Assembly (NCBI RefSeq): GCF_013388945.1
Contig: NZ_JACAEH010000006.1
Location: forward strand, 1 to 59,511
Length of the DNA: 59,511 bases
From: Nitrososphaera sp.
GTDB taxonomy: Archaea > Thermoproteota > Nitrososphaeria > Nitrososphaerales > Nitrososphaeraceae
Direction of reading: 5' to 3'
Both the position numbers and the translations under genes were made by a program. The stretch's first letter is position 1; each line of letters opens with the position of its first letter. The notes beneath the pieces were generated by a model. That model saw only the letters and a program-made list of their open reading frames with translations. It did not search any database and had not been told where the DNA came from. Shown here one piece after another: positions 8,648-16,240 of this stretch.

Positions 8648-9985
8648 TTACAGGATCGCGCGGGCCTTGAGCGAAAAGCTGGAAAAATCATGAACGCGCA
8701 CGCGGATTTTTGCACCAAGCTCCGCAGGTCCGTCCAGCACCACCGGCTTGTATGCGTAGTTTCTGCCCTGGGCGACCTTGCCCACTTCGTCGACTATTAT
8801 CTCGCCCTCCCATCCAATCCAGGCAGAGTTGCGCTTCTTGGCAATCTTGCGCGCAAGCGCAGTGGCTTTCCTTGACCTTTCCTTTGCCACCTCGGTTTTC
8901 ACCCTGCCCTTTGAGCGTGCAGCCTCCGTCCCGGGTCTTGCGCTGTAGCGGGAGATGTTGACCACGTCAGGCTCCGTCTCCCTCAGCAGGTCGAGTGTGC
9001 GCTCAAAATCCTCCTCGGTCTCGCCGGGAAAGCCCACGATGATGTCAGTCGACACCGTAAAGTCGGGCATCCTCTCACGGAACGCCCTCACCGAGTCTGC
9101 AAACACCCTTGCCGTGTGGCCCCGCTTCATCTTCCTCAATACAGGCTCGCTCCCGCTCTGGACGGGCATGTGCACGAACCTGAACAGCTTGTCGCTTTTC
9201 GCAAAGGCGTCCACCATGCGCCCAAGCATGCCGGGCATGTACTGCGGGTTGAGCATGCCTATTCTCATCTTAAAGTCTCCCTCAACCTCAGAGCACGCTT
9301 GCAAGAGCTCTGCAAGGTCCGAATCAAGGTCCCGGCCGTAGCAGCCGCTGTCAGTAGACGTGAGCCAGACCTCCCTGCACCCGTCTGCCACGTCCTGCCT
9401 CACCTGCCTGACGATGTCGCCGGGCCGGTAGCTATAAAGCTCGCCCTTTGCAAGCTTTGTCTGGCAGAAGGTGCACTCGCTCAGGCACCCGCTTGCAATC
9501 TCGACGATGCTGACTGCGGGGTTTATCCTGACCCGGGGTATGCTGACCTTGGCAACCTTGGAGTCTGAAAGCGCTACCAGTCTGCTTCCGGAAAGCGCAG
9601 AAGCGACCACGTCTGCCGATTTATCAATCGAATGCGGGCCCATCAATGACGCGCCGGCGTTGAGCGACTCTACAAGCGCCCTGTCGGCCTTTGGGAGGCA
9701 GCCGGCAACGACAAGCGGCTTGCCTGTTTTTGATAATTGTTTTATGCGGTGGACCATCTTGTGCTCCGTCGTGTCCTTGACAGAGCATGTGACTATCAGG
9801 TTCACCATGCCTTCTTTTCTGCTCTGTGCAAGTTCATAGCCTGCGCCCTTTAGCAGGCCGGCTATCATCTCCGAGTCGGCCATGCTTGCCGAGCAGCCGT
9901 ACGCCTCAAGCCAGACCTTGCCCTTTGGCCTATTCAGGACCTTTATCGATTCTATCAGCTTGGGCTTGAGCGAGCGGACGTACAT
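8648..9985 (-). CDS. tRNA t6A37 methylthiotransferase (e-MtaB/CDKAL1 type)
   Basis: 445 residues with the three-domain MiaB-family plan. The N-terminal domain has cysteines in EAYGCSASMADSE, TCSVKDTTEHK and AGCLPKADR for one [4Fe-4S] cluster. The radical SAM core has CLSECTFC at about 167-174. A C-terminal TRAM-like segment (GEIIVDEVGK...VHDFSSFSLKARAIL) binds tRNA. The family converts t6A at position 37 of ANN-decoding tRNAs into ms2t6A. It is archaeal/eukaryotic in type, with no MiaB-specific features. A TTTTTAAACC box sits about 26 bp upstream of the ATG. Confidence 0.88.
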   Translation of the reverse strand: MYVRSLKPKLIESIKVLNRPKGKVWLEAYGCSASMADSEMIAGLLKGAGYELAQSRKEGMVNLIVTCSVKDTTEHKMVHRIKQLSKTGKPLVVAGCLPKADRALVESLNAGASLMGPHSIDKSADVVASALSGSRLVALSDSKVAKVSIPRVRINPAVSIVEIASGCLSECTFCQTKLAKGELYSYRPGDIVRQVRQDVADGCREVWLTSTDSGCYGRDLDSDLAELLQACSEVEGDFKMRIGMLNPQYMPGMLGRMVDAFAKSDKLFRFVHMPVQSGSEPVLRKMKRGHTARVFADSVRAFRERMPDFTVSTDIIVGFPGETEEDFERTLDLLRETEPDVVNISRYSARPGTEAARSKGRVKTEVAKERSRKATALARKIAKKRNSAWIGWEGEIIVDEVGKVAQGRNYAYKPVVLDGPAELGAKIRVRVHDFSSFSLKARAIL

Positions 9986-10019
9986 TTCTGCTCGCGGTTA
10001 GCTTTTCTTGGTTTAAAAA

Positions 10020-10379
10020 TCATGTCTTTTGCGGCTTGTTCTGCGACCAGATCTCCGACAGGACTGCAACATAAGTCGTGACAAGCGTGCCGGACTCCAT
10101 GTTTTCGCGGTGGTTTTCCATGTCGTTTCCAAACGCCATGGTGAGCGCCTTTGGCATCTTCAGGTACTCGTTCATGTATATGAGGAGCGAATAGTACATC
10201 AGCTTCATCACGTCGCTTTTGTCGGCGGCGGTCAGCTTCATGCTCTCCTTGACGTTTGCGGCGACCAGCTCAAACTTGGGCGACAGCGACGCCTTTTCTC
10301 CTTCGAGCCTTATCGCTTCCATGTAGAGTAGGTCTTCAATCGCAGACGCGGTCTCTTCGATACGCTGCTCGTCAGACAC
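10020..10379 (-). CDS. Conserved-looking protein of unknown function
   Basis: About 119 residues beginning with a GTG (SDEQRIEETASAIEDLL) that overlaps the stop of the upstream gene by eight bases, so the two are translationally coupled. Predicted to be mostly helical, soluble, slightly acidic and methionine-rich (KLMYYSLLIYMNEYLKMPKAL). No recognisable motif. A longer frame to 10409 adds only ten residues inside the upstream gene. Confidence 0.6.
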   Translation of the reverse strand: MSDEQRIEETASAIEDLLYMEAIRLEGEKASLSPKFELVAANVKESMKLTAADKSDVMKLMYYSLLIYMNEYLKMPKALTMAFGNDMENHRENMESGTLVTTYVAVLSEIWSQNKPQKT

Positions 10380-10740
10380 GGCCTGCCACCGCCTTGTAGC
10401 TTGCAACAAAGTCGGGGTCGACTATTCCCTGCACCACGTAAGGCCTGCCGTCTGAGAGCGTGATGTCCATCGCGACTGCGCTGTAGGGTATGTCAAACTG
10501 CTCCACCTTGCCAGGGTCTTCGGTTTCAAACACTTTTTCGCACGAGTCGTCGCAGGAAAAGCCGTAGACCTTGCTTATCTTCCTGTGGCCGGAGCCTGCA
10601 GCCCTTCCCCCTGCAGAGCCCCTCGACTCTTCCACCATGAGTATGAAAATCTCGTTTCGGGACTTTTTGTCAAGCGCGACATCAGCCTGCGCGACCACCA
10701 GCTTGCGCTGCGGCAGCTGGAGTATCTCGTCTATCGACAC
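10372..10740 (-). CDS. Conserved-looking protein of unknown function, first gene of a pair
   Basis: 122 residues starting with GTG at 10740. A CGTATTATAGCG box is centred 26 bp upstream, so leaderless. Beta-rich pattern: RKLVVAQADVALDKKSRNEIFILMVEESRG, a glycine-rich loop, then KVYGFSCDDSCEKVF with a CxxxC, and SDGRPYVVQGIVDPDF. The gene overlaps the next one by eight bases. Neither protein matches a family I recognise. The tight coupling suggests they form a complex. Confidence 0.6.
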   Translation of the reverse strand: MSIDEILQLPQRKLVVAQADVALDKKSRNEIFILMVEESRGSAGGRAAGSGHRKISKVYGFSCDDSCEKVFETEDPGKVEQFDIPYSAVAMDITLSDGRPYVVQGIVDPDFVASYKAVAGRV

Positions 10741-10771
10741 GGGGTACGTGGCGCGCCTGCGCTATAATACG

Positions 10772-10963
10772 TTAGCGCAGGTCCTCGAGCTTTTGCTTTT
10801 CTTCTCTGAGTTTCTTTATCGACCACGGCAGGCCGAACCAGAGCGGTATGAAGAAAAAGAAAAAGTAGAACCCGCTGAGCAAGAGAATGGCTGAAACTGC
10901 AATCGACGCTAAAGAAACTGTCAGAAGGATCAGCGGCAGGGCGCTGCTCTTTTTTGCAGCCAT
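10772..10963 (-). CDS. Small two-helix membrane protein
   Basis: 63 residues. MAAKKSSALPL leads into two hydrophobic segments (about 10-28 and 30-45, the second with five consecutive phenylalanines) and ends in a charged helix KKLREEKQKLEDLR. The ATG at 10963 is preferred because GGTTAATAG lies about 26 bp upstream; the longer frame to 11056 crosses that promoter. Function unknown. Confidence 0.6.
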   Translation of the reverse strand: MAAKKSSALPLILLTVSLASIAVSAILLLSGFYFFFFFIPLWFGLPWSIKKLREEKQKLEDLR

Positions 10964-11043
10964 TGCAAGTACTTGGCGGTTTGTTCTATTAACCCTAATC
11001 CCGCGTCGCAATAAATATAACATCTCGCAGGCTTTCAGAGGGC

Positions 11044-11595
11044 ATGGCAAGAACACTTTCTTCCCCTCAGGTCTTAAAAACAGGGATGCAGGCGCCCGGC
11101 TTTACGCTCAAGGGCGTCGACGGCAAGATGCACTCGCTTTCCGAGTACAAGGGCAAGTCGACGCTTGTAATTTTCATGTGCAACCACTGCCCGTTTGTCA
11201 AGGCAAGGATAAACGAAATAGTCGAGCTTCAGTCCAAGTTCAAGCCGTCAGAACTTCAAATAATCGGCATCAACAGCAACGACCCGAACTACCAGGACGA
11301 GGGCTTTGACAACATGGTCAAGTTCGCCAAAGAATACAGGGTCAATTTCCCGTACCTGATAGATGACAGCCAGGACGTTGCGCGCGCCTACGGCGCGGTC
11401 TGCACGCCGGACCCGTTCCTTCTTGACGCAAGCGGAAAACTGGTGTTCCATGGCAGGATAAACGACGCGATGGAGCCGGAGGCAAAGCCCAAGGTGCCTG
11501 TCATGGAAAACAACGTCAGGGCTCTTCTTGCGGGCAAAAAGATAGAGAAGGACTTTGACCCGTCCATCGGCTGCTCGATAAAGTGGAAGAGCTAG
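11044..11595 (+). CDS. Thioredoxin-fold peroxiredoxin-like protein (AhpC/TSA type)
   Basis: 183 residues. The thioredoxin-like core carries FMCNHCPFVKARINE, the NHCPFVK signature of the peroxiredoxin-like family whose single conserved cysteine lies in CPF. INSNDPNYQDEGFDNM and YGAVCTPDPFLLD (cis-proline and a second cysteine) follow. It probably reduces or binds thiol substrates in the cytoplasm, since there is no signal peptide. AAATATAAC at 11013-11021 lies 26-28 bp upstream of the ATG. Converges with the fixCX gene, sharing CTAG as both stops. Confidence 0.8.
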   Translation: MARTLSSPQVLKTGMQAPGFTLKGVDGKMHSLSEYKGKSTLVIFMCNHCPFVKARINEIVELQSKFKPSELQIIGINSNDPNYQDEGFDNMVKFAKEYRVNFPYLIDDSQDVARAYGAVCTPDPFLLDASGKLVFHGRINDAMEPEAKPKVPVMENNVRALLAGKKIEKDFDPSIGCSIKWKS

Positions 11596-13463
11596 CCGTA
11601 CTGGTAGACGACGCCCTTCTCACCACGCGGGTGGCGCCACTCCGTTTCCCTGGCGCAGGTCCCGCACTCGATGCACGGCTCGTGCTGCAGGACCACCTTG
11701 CCGTCTTCAAGGCTGTAGCACTTTGTGGGGCACAGCGTCACAAGTTTCTTCATAAACTCCGACTCGGCATCTAGCACCCGGATGTGGGGCTGCCTATCGT
11801 CGTCGTATTTGAGACGTGCGACGCGCTCGGCCACGCTTGGTATCGTCGGCTCGTAGGTCTTTTGCACCTGCTTTCCAAGCCTCTCGGCTATCTCTATCGG
11901 CACCTGTACGTACGTCTCCTCAGATTCTACAAGGGGCAGGAGCTTGTCGTAGCCAAGCATGTTGGCAAGCCCGACTGCAAGACCCCGGAACGCGCTTGAC
12001 GACATCAGCCTGAACACCACGCCGTAGCGCTGGCCGACGATGTCCTTTGGCACGTCCTTTGTGGCGTCAAGGAACGTCTTCAGGTAATCCTTGTCTATCT
12101 CGCGCATGTCACGCGTATAGGGGCTCTTTTCGACTTCCTGCGCGTACTGCTCGCCCATGTACTCGGGCGCAAAGTTGTTCCTGTCGATAGCCTTTGCGAC
12201 TGCATCTGCCGCGCGAACAGCATCGTCAATCCCGACGTTGAGGCCCTCTATCCTCGGTCCGATAAAGACGCCCCTTCCGGCCGCGTCGCCTATGAACAGT
12301 ATGTTATTGTGGTAGGGCTTTTTCATGGCGCAGCGCTTGCCGTCCGGCACGAGTTTAGTAGAGTATTCAAGTTCCACATAGTCTGTCACAAATTTCGTGC
12401 CGTACTTTGTCTCAAGCTCTGCCTTTATCAAGTCAAGGCGCGACTTTATCTCAGCATCTGACTTGTATTTCCCGCCCTCGACAAGTTTGCTCCTTGCAGC
12501 AGGCGAATAGTAGGAATCGCGAAGCTCGTTCCAGGTCTTTATCAGCTTGCTCACGGCAAACCTTGCGCGCAGCTGCTCCTCCTTTGGAAGGTCCCGGTCT
12601 ATCTCCTGCTTGACTGCCACCTCGTCTTTTATCATGTCTGCAACAAGCGGGTCTTGCAGGAGTGCGTTTACAAGCGCCGAAGGTTCTGCAGGCTTTTCGA
12701 CAAGCGAGTCGAAATGGTAGACGGCGCCGACTGACAGCGTGTCGCGGTTTGTATACAGAAATCCGCCGCCGATGTGCCCGAGCGTCACGTCGCCGGCAAA
12801 AAGGTGCGCCGCGCCCTCGCCGGGCCCGATGCCAAAGCGCTCCTCAAGTATCTGCTCCGGCAGTTTCACGACGACCTTGACGCCCTGGTACAGCTGCTGC
12901 GGCGTGAACTTGCTCCTTGCGCCCGTCATCTCGGCGATTTCAGAATTTACGCCGTCAGCAGCAATCACCGCCTTTACATCAAAAGGTTCCAGCTCGTCTG
13001 TCTCTATCACTGCGCGCCCGTCGCTCCAGCCCACCGACCTGACGTGCACGCCTGACACTAGGCCTCCGCCCTGCTTTTCTGCGGCTTCGACTGCGCGCCT
13101 TGCAAACCAGGGGTTCAGCCTGCCAAGCAGGACTGAATACCCAAAGTTTGACTGGTACTCGTGCGCCTTTGTAAGGTCGATAGCAAAGTCTTTGTCCTTC
13201 GACGCGGCGTGCAGGATGTATCGGGTTATCTTGCGTTCGACCGGCGCTTCTTTCTCGAAATTCTCGTATAGGTCCTCGACGTTGTGCGTCTTGCCCTGCC
13301 TCGGCTTTTTCGAATACAGTATGCCGCCGGACACGTTCTTTGTGCCCACCTGCCTGCCTGCTTCTATCAGGACTGCCTGCTTGCCAAGGTCTGAGAGCCT
13401 CTTGAGCGCGGCGAGACCCGCAGAGCCCCCGCCCACGACCGCGACGTCGTAGCGCTCTGTCAT
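11592..13463 (-). CDS. fixC: FixC-FixX fusion: ETF-quinone oxidoreductase-like protein with ferredoxin domain
   Basis: 623 residues. The N-terminus is an FAD Rossmann fold (VAVVGGGSAGLAALKRL), and a second FAD motif NNILFIGDAAGRGVFIGPRIEGLNVGIDDA lies near residue 370. This is the geranylgeranyl reductase/ETF-QO group to which FixC belongs. The last 60 residues carry CPTKCYS and CIECGTC, a FixX-like [4Fe-4S] ferredoxin, so FixC and FixX are one polypeptide here. It would take electrons from the FixAB flavoprotein and pass them to a quinone or ferredoxin. The ATG at 13463 overlaps the fixB stop in ATGA. FixABCX complexes can bifurcate electrons; whether this one does is not shown. Confidence 0.85.
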   Translation of the reverse strand: MTERYDVAVVGGGSAGLAALKRLSDLGKQAVLIEAGRQVGTKNVSGGILYSKKPRQGKTHNVEDLYENFEKEAPVERKITRYILHAASKDKDFAIDLTKAHEYQSNFGYSVLLGRLNPWFARRAVEAAEKQGGGLVSGVHVRSVGWSDGRAVIETDELEPFDVKAVIAADGVNSEIAEMTGARSKFTPQQLYQGVKVVVKLPEQILEERFGIGPGEGAAHLFAGDVTLGHIGGGFLYTNRDTLSVGAVYHFDSLVEKPAEPSALVNALLQDPLVADMIKDEVAVKQEIDRDLPKEEQLRARFAVSKLIKTWNELRDSYYSPAARSKLVEGGKYKSDAEIKSRLDLIKAELETKYGTKFVTDYVELEYSTKLVPDGKRCAMKKPYHNNILFIGDAAGRGVFIGPRIEGLNVGIDDAVRAADAVAKAIDRNNFAPEYMGEQYAQEVEKSPYTRDMREIDKDYLKTFLDATKDVPKDIVGQRYGVVFRLMSSSAFRGLAVGLANMLGYDKLLPLVESEETYVQVPIEIAERLGKQVQKTYEPTIPSVAERVARLKYDDDRQPHIRVLDAESEFMKKLVTLCPTKCYSLEDGKVVLQHEPCIECGTCARETEWRHPRGEKGVVYQYG

Positions 13464-14638
13464 CTTCTGGCCTCCACTTTTGGCCTGAGCGCCCTGAGCT
13501 CTTCTAGGAGCGCCGGGATGACATCTTCCATCCTGCCCTTGATGAACATGTCGCACTCGCCTTTTATCGGAGCTTCTTCGTCCGGGTTTATTGCAATCAC
13601 AAATTCCGACTCTTTCATGCCGGCAAGGTGGTGCATCGCGCCGCTGATTCCGGCGGCAACGTACAGCAGAGGGATTACTTTGCGGCCGCTCGTGCCCACG
13701 ACCCTGTCGGGGATCATGTAGGTAGAGCTCGCGCTCTCGCTCACGGCGTAGGGCTTCTTTGATATCGGCAGCGACACTCCCACTTCCGCGTCTATCTCTT
13801 TTGCAAGCTCGGCAGCAAGCCTGATGTTCTGCTCGGGCGCGTCCTTGATTCCGCGGCCAAAGCTGACGACTGCCTTTTTGCTGTCAAAGTCGACCTTGCT
13901 CTTCACTATCTTCCTGCCTATCACCTTCACCTGCAGGTCGCGGGGATCAAACGACGGCGAGTAGTCCACAATCACCCCTTTCCTCGACTGGTCCCGCTCG
14001 ATGGGCGCAAACACGCCGGGTATTATGCTGCAGGCCTGCGGGTAGTACTCCCTTGCTATGTCGGGGTTGCGGTTGTCAAGGCACAGGATGGTGGTCCACA
14101 AAAAGCCGGAAAAGTCAGGCCTGTACATTTCAAGCGTGCGCTCGTACGTCTCTTCCTTGCCCTTTGTCTTGTGCTGGTGCATTATCTTGAGGTCGCTTAT
14201 CACCAGCTTGTTGATGTCAGAGGCAAGGCCCGAGTCAAGCTCTGCCATGACAGTCGACGAGAGCTGCCGGCCGATGTTGTCTGCTGCAAAGAACATGTAG
14301 CGGGGCTTGGCAAAGTCTGTTGATTTTGGCGAGAATTTCAGCACGAGGTTCCTGTCAGCCGCTATCCTGCTGATGACCTTGGTATCGACGATATTTCGCG
14401 TGTATTCAAGCTCGGGGCTTTCTGCATATATGACCGCGTCGGCGCCGTAGGATATCAGCTCGTCGCAGAGCTTGCGCGCGTTGCTCCCAAGGACTACTGC
14501 CACCACCTTTTCGTCGGTGTTGTATTTCTTGTTGTAGCCGTCCATTAATCGCCGGGCTTCACCTAGCATCTCCAGGCTGACTGGGACTGGTTTTCCGGCG
14601 TCGTGCTCTATCACGACGTAGAGGTGCTCGTACTTCAT
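13460..14638 (-). CDS. fixB: Electron transfer flavoprotein alpha subunit (FixB)
   Basis: 392 residues, longer than most EtfA (about 320). The N-terminal half has YVVIEHDAGKPVPVSLEML. The C-terminal FAD-binding region has KKAVVSFGRGIK, DRVVGTSGRKVIPLLYVAAGISGAMHHLAGM and VIAINPDEEAPI, which are the signature residues for FAD in EtfA/FixB. An insert of unknown role occupies about residues 130-230. Starts in ATGA overlap with the fixA stop. Partner of fixA and fixCX in one operon. Confidence 0.88.
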   Translation of the reverse strand: MKYEHLYVVIEHDAGKPVPVSLEMLGEARRLMDGYNKKYNTDEKVVAVVLGSNARKLCDELISYGADAVIYAESPELEYTRNIVDTKVISRIAADRNLVLKFSPKSTDFAKPRYMFFAADNIGRQLSSTVMAELDSGLASDINKLVISDLKIMHQHKTKGKEETYERTLEMYRPDFSGFLWTTILCLDNRNPDIAREYYPQACSIIPGVFAPIERDQSRKGVIVDYSPSFDPRDLQVKVIGRKIVKSKVDFDSKKAVVSFGRGIKDAPEQNIRLAAELAKEIDAEVGVSLPISKKPYAVSESASSTYMIPDRVVGTSGRKVIPLLYVAAGISGAMHHLAGMKESEFVIAINPDEEAPIKGECDMFIKGRMEDVIPALLEELRALRPKVEARR

Positions 14639-15513
14639 TTGATGACCATGCCTCCGAGCACTTCGTGGATTTTTGCAGCCACCCTGCGAAGCTCGTCCCT
14701 GCTAGAGCCGTCAATGACTTCGGCCTTTCTGCTTGCCTTTGCCTTTGGTATCTTTTCCACCTTGTAGACTATGGTGGGCGAGCCGGGAAGCCCGACCAGC
14801 TTGGGGTCGACTCCAAGCTCCTGCGCGTTGAACGTCTTTAGATACTGCTTGGAGTTTGCGACGCGCGTGCGCGCTTCCTGGCTGTACTTTTCAAAAGCCA
14901 AGCGCTGAGAGACGGTGTTGAAATGCGGCTTGTAGGAAGGATCTATTGCGATAAAGACTGGAAGCGGCGCCTCGACCTCTTCGATGATGTCGTAAAAGCC
15001 CTGCAGGCTGACCAGCCTCTTTGCGCGCACCACGCGCCGGTCCATGTCAACATCGTAGTCTATGACGTGCCCAAGGAATGTAAAGCCAAGCTTCCACGCA
15101 GTCTGCGGCCCCGTCTGGCCGGTCTCGCCGTCAGAAGCCCGGTGGCCCGAGAAGACGATGTCCATCTTGCCGTCCATCTTGGCGATGCCGGCGCGAAGGG
15201 TCTCTGCAGTTGCAAGTGTGTCGGCGCCTGCAAACGACCTGTCGCTGTACAGGTGGAGCATGTCTGCGTCGCATATTGCCTGCGCCTGTGCAAGGGCCGC
15301 GTCTGCTATAGGCGGGCCCATCGTTCCGACTCCGACCCACGCGCCGAACCTGACCTTGGCATAAAATGCGGCCTGACACGCTATTGCGCTGTGCGGCCCG
15401 AGTATGCTCTTTGTCTCGGCGCGGTTTAAGGTGCCGTCGGCGTTGTAGCTGACGTTTCCTTCAGAAAAGTCCGGTTCAAGCTTGATTATCACTGCGACTT
15501 TGAGGTCTGACAT
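14635..15513 (-). CDS. fixA: Electron transfer flavoprotein beta subunit (FixA)
   Basis: 292 residues of EtfB/FixA type: VAVIIKLEPDF at the start, FSGHRASDGETGQTGPQTAWKLGFTFLGHV (nucleotide loop) in the middle, and LVSLQGFYDIIEEVEAPLPVFIAIDPSYKP near 185. First gene of the fixABCX operon. ATTTAAAG about 30 bp upstream of the ATG is the only clear promoter of the unit. Ammonia oxidisers of this group lack nitrogenase, so the usual nitrogen-fixation role of Fix genes does not apply. Fatty-acid, amino-acid or quinone-linked redox is more likely. Confidence 0.88.
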   Translation of the reverse strand: MSDLKVAVIIKLEPDFSEGNVSYNADGTLNRAETKSILGPHSAIACQAAFYAKVRFGAWVGVGTMGPPIADAALAQAQAICDADMLHLYSDRSFAGADTLATAETLRAGIAKMDGKMDIVFSGHRASDGETGQTGPQTAWKLGFTFLGHVIDYDVDMDRRVVRAKRLVSLQGFYDIIEEVEAPLPVFIAIDPSYKPHFNTVSQRLAFEKYSQEARTRVANSKQYLKTFNAQELGVDPKLVGLPGSPTIVYKVEKIPKAKASRKAEVIDGSSRDELRRVAAKIHEVLGGMVIK

Positions 15514-15565
15514 CTGGTTGCGCCCTTTACTTCCATTTGGTGGCTTTAAATGGTTTTGGAATGTG

Positions 15566-16240
15566 CTATACGGTGACCACTTTCACAAGCGACTTTAGTT
15601 CTTCGTAAGAGGAGCGCATACTCTTGTAGTATTCAGGCATTTTTGGCGGGATCATGGTGTAGGCGAGGTAAAAGTCCTCTGCCTCGCGCACGTAGCGCTT
15701 CCACTTGGGGTGCCCTGCCACCTTGGAGATAAAGTCCATGTTGTTGAGCCTGTCTGCAAGCTTGATCGCCTTCACGTCATAGTCGGCCTTCCAGAGCAAG
15801 TCGCAATAGTCCCAAAAGCGCGCCCTGACTTTGTCCTCTGCAGTTGCGCCTGGAAAATTTTCAAGCGGCTTTATCTTGAGCTCGCTTGCTATTTTGTGCA
15901 CGCGGCTTCCAAAGCGGTAGCGCAAATACGCGTCAAAGCCGTACGACTTGGCATTGTACAGATTCAGGATGCGCTCGTCGTCTTCCATCACGTCGTGCAG
16001 TATCGCAGACGCCACTTCGACTCCGGTGATGCTGCGGCCGCTTGCTTTGTAATGTCTGACCATGTCCATAGCGACCGGCCACGTGTGCGTCTCTAGAAAC
16101 AGCGACTTGCCGTCTTCCCGCACGAGGCCCGAGTGGACCTCCTCTGCAAGCTCTACCGCGCCTTCAATCAGACTGTCTATCCTCAGGCCCTCTTTTTCGA
16201 GAAACGTCACGAACTGGGCCCTGCTTGCCTGCTCGACCAT
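15566..16240 (-). CDS. HD-domain metal-dependent phosphohydrolase (RelA/SpoT-type HD)
   Basis: About 224 residues. THTWPVAMDMVRHY, ILHDVMEDDERI (the HD pair), and KAIKLADRLNNMDF (late Asp) give the H...HD...D metal-binding pattern. The last matches the KxADRxxN signature of RelA/SpoT hydrolase domains. No synthetase or TGS domain is present, so it resembles a stand-alone hydrolase (Mesh1-like) acting on ppGpp-like or other nucleotide pyrophosphates. The chosen ATG at 16240 overlaps the 3' end of the surface-protein gene by 77 bases. A later GTG at 16213 is possible. Confidence 0.75.
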   Translation of the reverse strand: MVEQASRAQFVTFLEKEGLRIDSLIEGAVELAEEVHSGLVREDGKSLFLETHTWPVAMDMVRHYKASGRSITGVEVASAILHDVMEDDERILNLYNAKSYGFDAYLRYRFGSRVHKIASELKIKPLENFPGATAEDKVRARFWDYCDLLWKADYDVKAIKLADRLNNMDFISKVAGHPKWKRYVREAEDFYLAYTMIPPKMPEYYKSMRSSYEELKSLVKVVTV

